From: an uncultured Dialister sp. | GTDB taxonomy: Bacteria; Bacillota; Negativicutes; Veillonellales; Dialisteraceae | Reading direction: 5' to 3' | Length of the DNA: 64,000 nt | NCBI GenBank assembly: GCA_900314595.1 | Contig: OMVW01000001.1 | Coordinates: 62,001 to 126,000 of the forward strand | Position numbers and translations under genes: made by a program | Shown here: piece after piece, positions 1-7,833 of the stretch | Numbering within the stretch: position 1 is the first letter of the stretch | Layout of the letters: each line of letters starts with the position of its first letter | The notes under the pieces: model-generated | The model's input: only the letters and a program-made list of their open reading frames with translations | What the model was told of the DNA's origin: nothing | Databases searched by the model: none

Positions 1-1
1 A

Positions 2-268
2 AGGCAGACTCTGGAATATCTCAAATCGAAAGGGTTCTGGGTGGTTGGAGCTGATATGGACGGGGAAAGCCTTTATTTTGATGCCAATCTGAAAGGACCG
101 GTCGTCATTGTCATGGGAGCCGAAGGAAAGGGTGTCGGCCAGCTTACACGCAAGATGTGTGATTTCTGTGTACGCATTCCTATGAGCGGAAAAGTTTCTT
201 CCCTGAATGTCTCTGTGGCAGCAGCCCTTCTCATTTATGAAGCAGTAAGACAAAGGAGCTCCTTATGA
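2..268 (+). CDS. rlmB: 23S rRNA (guanosine-2'-O)-methyltransferase, C-terminal part
   Basis: The reading frame is open from base 2, so this is the 3' end of a gene cut by the window edge (88 codons visible). It carries the two C-terminal SpoU/TrmH motifs: VIVMGAEGKGV (SAM-binding knot) and IPMSGKVSSLNVSVAAALL. These form the trefoil knot that binds S-adenosylmethionine in 2'-O-ribose methyltransferases. The next gene overlaps its stop in an ATGA arrangement and is a YacP/Rae1 protein, the usual partner of rlmB in Firmicutes, which favours RlmB over other SpoU members. The N-terminal RNA-binding part is off the window, so the target nucleotide is inferred. Confidence 0.85.
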   Translation, partial: RQTLEYLKSKGFWVVGADMDGESLYFDANLKGPVVIVMGAEGKGVGQLTRKMCDFCVRIPMSGKVSSLNVSVAAALLIYEAVRQRSSL

Positions 269-777
269 GAGATTTATATCTGGTTGATGGATATAATGTC
301 ATATTCTGGATGCCTGATGTCTTTGACCGGGATGATTTGGAATCAAGCCGCAAGAAACTCATTGACCTGATGCAGGATTACGGTGCCCATAACAATATTG
401 AGGTCATCGTTGTTTTTGATGGACAGGGACAGTCCGTCAAAGCTAGAAAAGAAATCATAACAAAATCATTCTCTATCGTGTTTACACCAAGCCGTATGAC
501 GGCTGACAGCTATATCGAAAAAGAATCTTATATCAGGAGAGATGAATACCGCCATATTTTCGTAGTAACTTCTGATGGTGCAGAGCAGAGTCAGGTCCTT
601 GGGAATGGAGCTTATCGTGTAGCGGTGGGCGATCTTTTCAGGGCCATGAATGAGGATAAAAAGGTGCAGAATACATTCATCAGCCACAATAACAGGGCCA
701 ATCTGCGCAGTGAAATTGGAATGGCGATACCTGTTTCCGTGCAGGAAAAGCTTAATAAAATGAGAAGAGGGAAATAA
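265..777 (+). CDS. rae1: YacP/Rae1-type NYN (PIN-like) endoribonuclease
   Basis: 170 aa, the usual size of YacP proteins. NYN/PIN-like acidic residues are visible: DGYNVI at residues 8-13, VVFDGQG around D52, TADSYIE at 80-86 and VTSDGAEQ around D104. In Bacillus subtilis the homologue Rae1 cleaves mRNA in the ribosomal A site. The start ATG overlaps the rlmB stop (ATGA), so translation is coupled. The sigH-secE-nusG genes that often follow are absent; secG comes next after a promoter. Family assignment is secure; ribosome-dependent cleavage is inferred from the homologue. Confidence 0.85.
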   Translation: MRDLYLVDGYNVIFWMPDVFDRDDLESSRKKLIDLMQDYGAHNNIEVIVVFDGQGQSVKARKEIITKSFSIVFTPSRMTADSYIEKESYIRRDEYRHIFVVTSDGAEQSQVLGNGAYRVAVGDLFRAMNEDKKVQNTFISHNNRANLRSEIGMAIPVSVQEKLNKMRRGK

Positions 778-825
778 GGAAACCGCAGAATTCCTTCCGG
801 GTTTCAGGGAAATTAAAATTTTCTG

Positions 826-854
826 TTGACTGAATCCACGGAGTAGTATAAAAT
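826..854 (+). promoter_or_regulatory. Sigma-A-type promoter for secG
   Basis: TTGACT at 826-831 and TAAAAT at 849-854 are separated by 17 bp. The transcript would carry an untranslated leader of about 75 nt with a short hairpin (GCCGTA 889-894 with TACGGC 908-913) just before the ribosome binding site AGAGGAGG (917-924). Confidence 0.7.
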
Positions 855-931
855 AAAGCTTAATTACTGGCTCGATTGAATCGTGGCAGCCGTACGATAC
901 AGTTTCATACGGCTTTAGAGGAGGATTTGCA

Positions 932-1168
932 GTGAAGTACGTTTTGATTGGATTAACACTGATTGTTTCCCTGTTCCTGATCGTTGTTGTTGTTGCCCAG
1001 GAATCGAAACAGGCAGGTATGGGAACCGCTATCGGGGGCGGTACGGAAAATGGAAATAATGGTCAGACTCGCGGCAAGGATGCGGTTCTCTCCAAGTTCA
1101 CCATGGTATCCGGCGTCATTTTTGCTGTACTTTGTCTTGTACTGGGAAGATACATGAATACTTTCTGA
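932..1168 (+). CDS. secG: Preprotein translocase subunit SecG
   Basis: 78 aa with two hydrophobic segments (about residues 3-22 and 57-76) joined by a Gly/Asn-rich loop containing the typical GMGTAIGGG stretch. SecG is the small accessory subunit of the SecYEG channel in the inner membrane. The start is GTG at 932, 7 bases after AGAGGAGG; no ATG is available in frame nearby. It stands alone between its own promoter and a strong terminator. It precedes rnr and smpB, the order seen in many Firmicutes (secG-rnr-smpB). Confidence 0.9.
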   Translation: MKYVLIGLTLIVSLFLIVVVVAQESKQAGMGTAIGGGTENGNNGQTRGKDAVLSKFTMVSGVIFAVLCLVLGRYMNTF

Positions 1169-1180
1169 TCTGACAGAATG

Positions 1181-1206
1181 AGGCTTGCGGAATGCAGGCC
1201 TTTTTT
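1181..1206 (+). terminator. Intrinsic terminator of secG
   Basis: AGGCTTGC (1181-1188) pairs with GCAGGCCT (1194-1201) with one G-U pair and a 5-nt loop, followed by a run of T to 1206. Confidence 0.8.
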
Positions 1207-1281
1207 AATTTATACTTGCACCATGTTTTTATTTCATGTACAGTTAAAGAAGAAAAATATATTTATCGTTATCGTTCTGAA

Positions 1282-1287
1282 TATAAT
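1282..1287 (+). promoter_or_regulatory. Possible -10 box upstream of rnr
   Basis: A perfect TATAAT lies 27 bp before the rnr start, but no convincing -35 is seen at the right distance, so this is a weak call. The ribosome binding site of rnr (GAGGAG) lies just before the start codon. Confidence 0.35.
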
Positions 1288-1313
1288 GTTTGATTGAAAT
1301 AGAGGAGCAGTAA

Positions 1314-3356
1314 ATGGAGAAGAAGGAACTTTTACCCTATAAACCGGGAGTGATTCTGCAGGGAACTTATAAATCCTATGGATCCCGGTTTGGTTTCCTT
1401 TTGACTGATGAGGATCATGAGGATGTATATATTGCAGATAAGGATCATCTGAACGCAGTTAATAATGATATTGTAGAAGTGAAGACAATTGCCGGAGAAA
1501 CCGGCAGGCATAATACGGAAGGACGGATTCTCCGGGTCATCGAAAGAGCCAATGATTCTTTCGTATGCACCTACGAAATGGTGGAAGGCGGAGGAGAAGC
1601 CGTGCCGATTGATGAAAAAGTGAATATGGTCATTGAGATTCCTGAAGGACAGGAAATGGGAGCCACCACCGGGGCCCGGGTCATGGTAGAAATTACCCGC
1701 TGGCCGGGGGAATGGACGGATGCGGAAGGCCGTGTAACAGAAATCATCGGCTATAAAGGAGATAAAGGAATCGATATCGATATCATCATCGCACAGCACC
1801 GGCTGCGCCATCAGTTTTCTGATGAGCTGATGAAAGAAGCTGACAGCCTGCCCCGCGAAATTGTGCCTGAGGATGGTGTAAAAGATTTTCGTGATGTTCC
1901 CATTGTGACTATTGATGGTCCTGATTCCAAAGATCTGGATGATGCGGTTTATTGCAGAAAGAAAGAAAATGGTCATTTTGAACTGGGGGTTCATATTGCA
2001 GATGTTTCCAGATATGTGAAAAAAAGAACCCTTCTTGATGAGGAAGCCTATGCGAGGGGGACCAGTGTTTATCTGGCAGACCGGGTTATCCCCATGCTCC
2101 CTTTCCAGCTTTCCAATGATCTCTGCAGCCTCAATCATGATGAGGACCGGTATGCCATGTCCTGCATCATGGATGTGTCTCCGGACGGGGAAGTAAAGAC
2201 GGAACTTATTACGCCTTCCCTGGTACGTGTTGCGAGACGGTGTAATTATCCTGAAATCAATAAAGCATTCAGGGAAGGCGTGGCGCCGGATGATTTGAAA
2301 GCACATCTCCCCATGCTTCTGGATTTAAGGGAGTGTGCGGATGCTTTGAGGCAGAACAGGACTCGCCGGGGAGCACTTGATTTTGACTTTCCTGAATATA
2401 AAATCGTCCTTGATGAAGAGGGCACGCCTCTTCGTATTGTGAAGATTATTCGCGGTGATTCAGAAAAAATGATTGAGGATGCCATGATTGCTGCCAATGA
2501 AGCGGTGGCACGGTACCTGGAGAGCACCGGCCACACCTCGGTCTATCGTGTCCATGATCATCCGGATCCGGAAAAACTGGCATCCCTGAAACGGCTCTCT
2601 GCCATTATGGGTCTCCCCATCCATATACCGGAAGATCCGGAGCCTAAAGATATCCAGAAACTTCTGGAATCTGCAAAAGGGAAGGACTTTGAAGCGGTCA
2701 TTCAGGTCATGACTCTCCGGTCATTACCGCAGGCCTGCTATAGTACAGATAATAGTGGTCATTTTGGTATTGCAAGTACATGCTATACCCATTTTACTTC
2801 CCCAATCCGACGTTACCCGGATCTGATGGTACATCGCCTGATCAGGCAGGCTCTCCATGATGAGATGTCAAAGGCAGAACGCAAAAGGCAGACGGAATTC
2901 CTGCTTCGGGCTGTCGAGCATTGTTCTGAAACTGAACAGAATGCAACTGAAACAGAACGAGATGTGGATGATCTCAAAATGACGGAATATATGGTTCCTT
3001 TTGTAGGAGAACCTTTCGATGCCAGAATTACCGGCGTGACACGGTTCGGTATCTTTGTGGGTCTGGATAATGGAGTAGAAGGACTTGTTCATATAGATTC
3101 CATGGATGATGATGAATATATTTATCAGGAAGATACCATGACCATGAAAGGCCGCTTTTCCGGCACTACCTATGCCATGGGCATGCCGGTCCGGGTCACT
3201 CTGGTCAAGGCGGATAAGGAAAGAAGAGAAGTAGATTTCATTCTTGGTGAGATTCATTCTCCATTGAATCTGGAGAAAAAGACCCACTCTTCCTCCAAAT
3301 CTCATTCGAAAAAGAAAAATAAAAAAGGAAAGACTAAGCAGAAGGGAAGGAAATAA
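1314..3356 (+). CDS. rnr: Ribonuclease R (3'-5' exoribonuclease)
   Basis: 680 aa, slightly shorter than E. coli RNase R and close to Firmicute forms. Order: N-terminal OB/cold-shock-like region (about 15-160), RNB catalytic domain with IDGPDSKDLDDAV at 200-212 (acidic residues D201, D207, D209, D210 bind Mg2+), then an S1 RNA-binding domain (about 590-660, GVTRFGIFVGLDNGVEGLVH). A lysine/serine-rich tail ends the protein. RNase R degrades structured RNA and acts with SmpB-tmRNA on non-stop mRNA; smpB follows 21 bp downstream, which fits that partnership. The ATG at 1314 has a GAGGAG ribosome binding site. Confidence 0.95.
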   Translation: MEKKELLPYKPGVILQGTYKSYGSRFGFLLTDEDHEDVYIADKDHLNAVNNDIVEVKTIAGETGRHNTEGRILRVIERANDSFVCTYEMVEGGGEAVPIDEKVNMVIEIPEGQEMGATTGARVMVEITRWPGEWTDAEGRVTEIIGYKGDKGIDIDIIIAQHRLRHQFSDELMKEADSLPREIVPEDGVKDFRDVPIVTIDGPDSKDLDDAVYCRKKENGHFELGVHIADVSRYVKKRTLLDEEAYARGTSVYLADRVIPMLPFQLSNDLCSLNHDEDRYAMSCIMDVSPDGEVKTELITPSLVRVARRCNYPEINKAFREGVAPDDLKAHLPMLLDLRECADALRQNRTRRGALDFDFPEYKIVLDEEGTPLRIVKIIRGDSEKMIEDAMIAANEAVARYLESTGHTSVYRVHDHPDPEKLASLKRLSAIMGLPIHIPEDPEPKDIQKLLESAKGKDFEAVIQVMTLRSLPQACYSTDNSGHFGIASTCYTHFTSPIRRYPDLMVHRLIRQALHDEMSKAERKRQTEFLLRAVEHCSETEQNATETERDVDDLKMTEYMVPFVGEPFDARITGVTRFGIFVGLDNGVEGLVHIDSMDDDEYIYQEDTMTMKGRFSGTTYAMGMPVRVTLVKADKERREVDFILGEIHSPLNLEKKTHSSSKSHSKKKNKKGKTKQKGRK

Positions 3357-3377
3357 TCCCTGAGTCTAGGAGGCTTC

Positions 3378-3848
3378 ATGGTTAAAGAAAAATCGGTGCC
3401 CCCGGTATCGGTAAACCGGCAGGCCCGCCATAATTATTTCATACACGATACTTACGAATGCGGAATCGCCCTGACAGGTACGGAAGTTAAATCCATCCGT
3501 GCAGGCAAAGTGAACCTTCGGGACAGTTTCGCCAGAATTGAAAAAGGAGAAGCATACCTCTGGAATGCCCATATTAGTCCTTACGAGCAGGGAAATATTT
3601 TCAATCATGATCCCCTGCGTACAAGGAAACTTCTTCTCCATAAGAAAGAAATCATAAAGATAGAGAGCCAGTTGAAAACGAAAGGCTATACGCTGGTTCC
3701 GCTTAAAATGTATTTCCATCATGGAAAAGTCAAACTTGAAATCGGCCTTGCCACCGGCAAGAAGCTCTATGATAAGCGGCAGGATATGGCAGAAAAAGCA
3801 GCAAAACGGGATTTGGACAGGCGAATCAAGGAACAGAGGCTGGATTAA
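3378..3848 (+). CDS. smpB: SsrA-binding protein SmpB
   Basis: 156 aa, normal family length. Recognisable core: NYFIHDTYECGIALTGTEVK near the N-terminus followed by SIRAGKVNLRDSFA, and a basic C-terminal tail (RDLDRRIKEQRLD) that mimics part of tRNA in the decoding centre. SmpB binds tmRNA and brings it to stalled ribosomes. It is preceded by AGGAGG (3369-3374) and lies in an rnr-smpB pair. The tmRNA gene itself (ssrA), often next to smpB, was not recognised downstream. Confidence 0.95.
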   Translation: MVKEKSVPPVSVNRQARHNYFIHDTYECGIALTGTEVKSIRAGKVNLRDSFARIEKGEAYLWNAHISPYEQGNIFNHDPLRTRKLLLHKKEIIKIESQLKTKGYTLVPLKMYFHHGKVKLEIGLATGKKLYDKRQDMAEKAAKRDLDRRIKEQRLD

Positions 3849-3851
3849 AAG

Positions 3852-3879
3852 AAAGGGCGGGGGAACCGGCCTTTTTTTT
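3852..3879 (+). terminator. Intrinsic terminator of rnr-smpB
   Basis: A GC-rich imperfect hairpin (AAGGGCGG with CCGGCCTT, one mismatch) is followed by eight T residues. Confidence 0.7.
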
Positions 3880-3912
3880 AATTCTTTTGTCCTTTATACT
3901 CTTTCTAATTGC

Positions 3913-3921
3913 TGGTATAAT
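3913..3921 (+). promoter_or_regulatory. Extended -10 promoter of the repeat protein
   Basis: TGGTATAAT (TGn plus a perfect -10) lies 35 bp before the start at 3957. The -35 region (TTTATA at 3893-3898) is poor, as is common with extended -10 promoters. Confidence 0.6.
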
Positions 3922-3956
3922 AATAAAAATATATAAGTTATAACAAGGAGCTGGAA

Positions 3957-4772
3957 ATGGATAAAGCAAAGAAACCTTTTCACAAGGATAATAGGAAACC
4001 GTTTCATAAAAATAGAAATTCAGGAACAGAATTCTTTAAAAAACGAAAATTGGAACCGGGTGTTGAATTTGTTGACAAGATACTCGGAGTAGGAATAGTT
4101 CGCAAGGTAACCGAAGAGGGAATTACCGTTGCCTTTGGGGATTTGGAAAAAGTAATTCCTCGCAAAAAGCAGGATTCGCATCATAAACGGGAAGCAGAAG
4201 CTTCCGGCAACAGGAAACCGATTGAGAAAAGAGTATTTACTTTTGATGTACAGCCCGAAGATGTATCTGTTAAAACCGACCAATCCATTAAAGCCGGCCG
4301 TCGGGAAGCTTCATTAGGTCTCGAAGTAGTTGACGAAATACTGGGCAAGGGGATAGTCAGCCGTATTACGGAAAGGGGAGTTTATGTAACATATGAGAAA
4401 ACTGGCGAAAATGTTATGTATCCTCTGGGCTTGCCCTCTAAACTTTTGAAAAGCGCGTTCCCTGATAAAAAGAAAGTAAGAAAGGAGACTATTCCCAAAG
4501 GGAAAAGTCGTCTGTACAAGGTCCCTGAACAGGTTAAACCTGAGGAAAAAGCAAAGGTAATCCCTCATAAAGCTAAAGAAACCCATCGGGGAAATACCCA
4601 TTATATTGATCTTGGCATTGGAACTATGGTGATTTCCCCGCTTTATGGAGAGGGAGTCATTACAGAAATTGCTGATGGTCATATGAAAGTAGCATTTAAG
4701 AACATCAGCAAAGATTATACATATCCTCTGGCCTTCGCAGATGGAGAAATTGAAGTTGTGGAAAAAGAGTGA
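3957..4772 (+). CDS. Unrecognised protein with three repeats of a beta-rich GxGIV motif
   Basis: 271 aa, not recognised as a named family. The N-terminus is strongly basic and repeats KPFHK twice (6-10, 14-18). Three copies of one pattern follow at about 32-68, 119-170 and 218-270: hydrophobic-Gly, then V(D/I)xILGxGIV, then an acidic turn with VxF/VxY, then, in copies two and three, YPLxxA/F. The pattern resembles small SH3/Tudor-like modules such as the C-terminal domain of PcrA/UvrD helicases, so nucleic acid or protein binding is plausible. The linkers are Lys/Glu-rich. The ribosome binding site AAGGAG is well placed. It is monocistronic, between its own promoter and a terminator. Confidence 0.6.
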   Translation: MDKAKKPFHKDNRKPFHKNRNSGTEFFKKRKLEPGVEFVDKILGVGIVRKVTEEGITVAFGDLEKVIPRKKQDSHHKREAEASGNRKPIEKRVFTFDVQPEDVSVKTDQSIKAGRREASLGLEVVDEILGKGIVSRITERGVYVTYEKTGENVMYPLGLPSKLLKSAFPDKKKVRKETIPKGKSRLYKVPEQVKPEEKAKVIPHKAKETHRGNTHYIDLGIGTMVISPLYGEGVITEIADGHMKVAFKNISKDYTYPLAFADGEIEVVEKE

Positions 4773-4801
4773 CTCCTTTTTCAAACTTACAAAAACAAAT
4801 C

Positions 4802-4831
4802 AAAAACAGCTGCTATTTAGCAGCTGTTTTT
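4802..4831. terminator. Bidirectional terminator between convergent genes
   Basis: A perfect inverted repeat, AAAAACAGCTGCTA with its complement, has A and T tracts on both sides. It can end both the repeat-protein transcript (+) and the amidase-gerM transcript (-). Confidence 0.85.
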
Positions 4832-4860
4832 GATTTGCCTTAAATCGGTCAGTGGTAGTA

Positions 4861-5409
4861 TTATTTTTCCTCCAGTTTGATATAACTTTCATCTCTCTTG
4901 AAATTTCTGGTCATATCCATTTGGAATTTCGGCGGCTGGCCATCTGCGGTAATTTGAACCTCCCGGATGTTTGGGAATTCGGTTAATGTATCGACGACCG
5001 CTGCGATGAAAAGTGATTCAGCCGTTGCGCCTTTGATCAAATTCAGGCTTTTATTAAAGTTCGCGTAGGCCGTTTCATCTTTTATAGAGATACTTTTTAG
5101 TGTGAGATCTGTCGGGAACACCGGATATTTTGAATGACGATCAGCTCGGAGCATTTCTTCCAGCGCATTCCTGGCAGTTTTGTCAGCTGCTTTTACTTTC
5201 ATCTCAACAGGCACGATTTTGAGACCATCTTCGGATGCCTTGTAGAATTTCATTGTTGAACTTTTTTCTGCAGGTATTTGAGCCTGTGCTGATATGGCAG
5301 AAGAAGAACCTGGAGCTTGAGGGGGAGTCTGCCTTGAACAGCCGGAAAAAGATAATGCCGTTAACAGGGACGCAGATACAATTCCTATGAGGAGAGATTT
5401 ACTTTTCAT
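4861..5409 (-). CDS. GerMN-domain lipoprotein
   Basis: 182 aa. A signal peptide ends in the lipobox LSFSGC (Cys24), so the mature protein should be lipid-anchored. The body (about 65-175) matches the GerMN/Spo-type sporulation-germination domain: ARNALEEMLRAD, then TLKSISIKDETAYANFN, then FIAAVVDTLTEFPNIREVQI. GerMN proteins act at the cell envelope in Bacillus germination, but the domain also occurs in non-sporulating bacteria with unknown roles. It follows the amidase by 12 bp on the same strand, which suggests a shared transcript and a role in cell-wall remodelling (inference). Confidence 0.8.
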   Translation of the reverse strand: MKSKSLLIGIVSASLLTALSFSGCSRQTPPQAPGSSSAISAQAQIPAEKSSTMKFYKASEDGLKIVPVEMKVKAADKTARNALEEMLRADRHSKYPVFPTDLTLKSISIKDETAYANFNKSLNLIKGATAESLFIAAVVDTLTEFPNIREVQITADGQPPKFQMDMTRNFKRDESYIKLEEK

Positions 5410-5421
5410 AAGATTAACTCC

Positions 5422-6567
5422 TTATTTAAGAGCGGAAAAATAATTGACCAGCCCGTTGAAAAGGCTTTGGGCGATGCTCTTTGGAGCCCATTTTGAGGTC
5501 AGCATCTTTACTCTGTGATCATTGGTAATAAAACCCATTTCCATGAGAACCGATGGCATAGCGGTATGTTCGTTGACGTAAAAATAATTGGATTTTACGC
5601 CTCTGTCAGGAATGGCAAGTGAAGTCAAAGTAGCCTGATGCATCATCTGCGCCAAAAGAAGATCTTTGGAACTTTTAGCTGTGTAATAGGCAGTAGTGCC
5701 ATCAACAGAACCATTAGCAAATGAATCAATATGAATGGATATGAAAACATCCGCATGAGCCTCGTTGGCTACATCACAACGTGCCTGCAGTTCTGGCGTG
5801 GCAGCCGCCCATGGGCCATATACATCCTTATCAGCGGAGCGGGTCATGACTACCTTTGCACCGGCAGACTTCAGCATATCACGAAGAGGAAGCGCTATGG
5901 AGAGGGTAATATCTTTTTCGTAAACATCCTTACCTTTCACATGGCCTATGGCACCGACATCAGTACCACCATGTCCGGGATCCAGACATATGATTTTACC
6001 CTTTAATGCGCTTTTAGCATCGCCTGACACGTTATACTTCTGTGATGAAGCAGAGGTGCCGGTAATGCCCGATGATTTCTTCGTCTGAGAAGGAGAAGCA
6101 GCGGGAGTTGTATTTTTTTTGTATGTCTGTTTTGCGCCGATTACCGGTATATCGATGACCAGGCGATGGGGTTTATTAAGTTTGGCATCAGGACGAAGGG
6201 CAAATACCCGGATATCATCAATTTTCTGCGCTTTTGACAGGGCTACGTCCAGATATGTATCACCATCTTTTTCCGATACAGTAGCAAAGTCAATTGCCCT
6301 GGGATCCATATCATACTGAGAAGCAATATGTCCCATTGAAGTTTTTTTCAATATGACTTCGAAATTTTTTCCTTCATTGTCGATAGCAGCTTCTGCATGG
6401 ATGGCTTTTGAAAGGTCCATGGCGATACGGACGAATGGTGGATTTCCATCATTTCTGGAAGTCCAGCGGAAAGCAGTGATTTCTGCATTCTGTGCCATAG
6501 ACGGGAATGTGCATGCTGCCAGTAAAAAGAAAACAAAAGTAAATAAAAGCTTTGATATATGTTTCAT
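5422..6567 (-). CDS. N-acetylmuramoyl-L-alanine amidase with AMIN domain
   Basis: 381 aa from the ATG at 6567. An in-frame ATG 15 bp upstream (6582) is unlikely, because the ribosome binding site (AAGGAA) lies inside that extension. A signal peptide (about 1-26) precedes an AMIN domain (about 28-140), which targets amidases to peptidoglycan, and a Ser/Thr-rich linker. The C-terminal Amidase_3 domain shows the zinc ligands and catalytic Glu: CLDPGHGGTDVGAIG, EKDITLSIALPL, FISIHIDSF and SVLMEMGFITN. It cleaves the MurNAc-L-Ala bond in the cell wall, as AmiC/CwlC-type enzymes do. Confidence 0.92.
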   Translation of the reverse strand: MKHISKLLFTFVFFLLAACTFPSMAQNAEITAFRWTSRNDGNPPFVRIAMDLSKAIHAEAAIDNEGKNFEVILKKTSMGHIASQYDMDPRAIDFATVSEKDGDTYLDVALSKAQKIDDIRVFALRPDAKLNKPHRLVIDIPVIGAKQTYKKNTTPAASPSQTKKSSGITGTSASSQKYNVSGDAKSALKGKIICLDPGHGGTDVGAIGHVKGKDVYEKDITLSIALPLRDMLKSAGAKVVMTRSADKDVYGPWAAATPELQARCDVANEAHADVFISIHIDSFANGSVDGTTAYYTAKSSKDLLLAQMMHQATLTSLAIPDRGVKSNYFYVNEHTAMPSVLMEMGFITNDHRVKMLTSKWAPKSIAQSLFNGLVNYFSALK

Positions 6568-6734
6568 AACGTTCCTTTCCATTTATAAAATACGAATTTG
6601 TAAAAATCAGATGTCCGATAAGCAAGTGTACATAATATCGATTGCAAAAATATTTGATGTCAGCATATAATACTATATTATATCACTTTATGTTTTATAC
6701 TTTAATGCTAGTAAATCAAATATTTGAACTTTTT

Positions 6735-6758
6735 CCGATATCCGATCCGATATCCGAT
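6735..6758. repeat. Tandem 12-bp repeat CCGATATCCGAT in a divergent promoter region
   Basis: Two exact, adjacent copies of CCGATATCCGAT (6735-6746 and 6747-6758) lie between the divergent amidase and polysaccharide deacetylase genes. Each copy contains the palindrome GATATC, so two palindromes sit 12 bp apart. This spacing is close to one helical turn, as in operators for cooperative dimers. The rest of the gap 6568-6862 is AT-rich with no gene. Confidence 0.5.
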
Positions 6759-6865
6759 ATATTATTTTAATATGGGTTTTTATGGCGAAAGAAACAAAAT
6801 AGTAGTAAAATAAAATATATTGTCAAAATGAGGTATTGTATCTTCGGATTAAAGGAGTTAGCTTG

Positions 6866-7762
6866 TTGAAAATATTAAACGGTTTTCGGAACACGGCGGT
6901 AATCATCGCCGCTGCATTTGCAATTACAGGTTCATTGGTGTTACTTCCCGGATGCGGCGGACAGCAGGAGAAGAAGGATGCGCCTGCTGCTGCACCAACA
7001 TCTTCGTCTCAGCCACAGGCTGCTCTTAAACCGGGGGCAGCCGTGGTACATCGTGATAGTAGTGTTAAATATTCCGTTCCAGAAGGCGTATCAGTCCTTA
7101 TGTATCATATGATTGGCAATGAAGCCGGTAATGCAGCAATTATGACCGAAGCCAATTTAAGGATTCAGATGAATTATCTCCGGGATCATGGTTACCATCC
7201 CATTACCATGCAGGAACTTTATGATTATGTAACCAAAGGGGCAGCTCTGCCGGAAAAACCAGTCTGCATTACATTTGATGACGGTTATCTCGACAGCTAT
7301 ACGATTGTTTATCCTATGATGAAGGAATATGGCTTTCCATGGACTCTTTTCGTCATCACGGATGATGTGGGGCAGCCATATAATCGTATGACCTGGCAGC
7401 AGCTTAAAGAAATGGCAGACAGTCATACCGTGACTATTTCCAACCATACCCTTTCCCATCCCAAACTTCATAACCTTGCCACAGCAAAAGAAAAAGAAAA
7501 TGAAATCGTTGGAGCCAATCAGGCTTTGAAATATCATCTGGGGATCGATAATGCCTGGCTTGCTTATCCTTATGGGGATTATGATGATGAAATCATCAAG
7601 ATCTGTAAAAAAGCGGGCATTAAAATGGCAGTGACTACCGATTCCGGACGTGTTCATGCCGGAAGTTACCCCTATGATCTGAAAAGAGTATATATCGGCA
7701 ACGATATATCCATTGCTCGTTTTTCTGAACGACTGAACAAAGATAACTATACTCCTGTCTGA
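6866..7762 (+). CDS. Polysaccharide deacetylase (NodB family) lipoprotein
   Basis: 298 aa from the TTG at 6866, 8 bases after AAAGGAG (6851-6857); the adjacent TTG at 6863 is equally possible, while a TTG at 6836 would put the ribosome binding site inside the gene. A signal peptide ends in LLPGC (Cys30), a lipobox. The NodB domain shows motif 1 ITFDDGY, motif 2 SNHTLSHP (metal-binding His pair) and motif 3 LAYPYGDYDDE. Such enzymes remove N- or O-acetyl groups from peptidoglycan or other glycans at the cell surface. The exact substrate is not readable from the sequence. Confidence 0.9.
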   Translation: MKILNGFRNTAVIIAAAFAITGSLVLLPGCGGQQEKKDAPAAAPTSSSQPQAALKPGAAVVHRDSSVKYSVPEGVSVLMYHMIGNEAGNAAIMTEANLRIQMNYLRDHGYHPITMQELYDYVTKGAALPEKPVCITFDDGYLDSYTIVYPMMKEYGFPWTLFVITDDVGQPYNRMTWQQLKEMADSHTVTISNHTLSHPKLHNLATAKEKENEIVGANQALKYHLGIDNAWLAYPYGDYDDEIIKICKKAGIKMAVTTDSGRVHAGSYPYDLKRVYIGNDISIARFSERLNKDNYTPV

Positions 7763-7770
7763 TATTTCCT

Positions 7771-7788
7771 GCTTCCATCTCAGGAAGC
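7771..7788 (+). terminator. Weak hairpin after the deacetylase gene
   Basis: GCTTCC and GGAAGC flank a 6-nt loop, but no proper T run follows. It may be a partial terminator or an RNA-stabilising hairpin. Confidence 0.3.
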
Positions 7789-7833
7789 GGATGCTTTTGC
7801 ACTCTAATCTGTCGTCTTACATTAGGAGCAGGA

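Noticed and set aside
1332..2306. Open frame of about 320 codons opposite rnr
   Set aside because: Antisense shadow within a conserved RNase R gene; no ribosome binding site.
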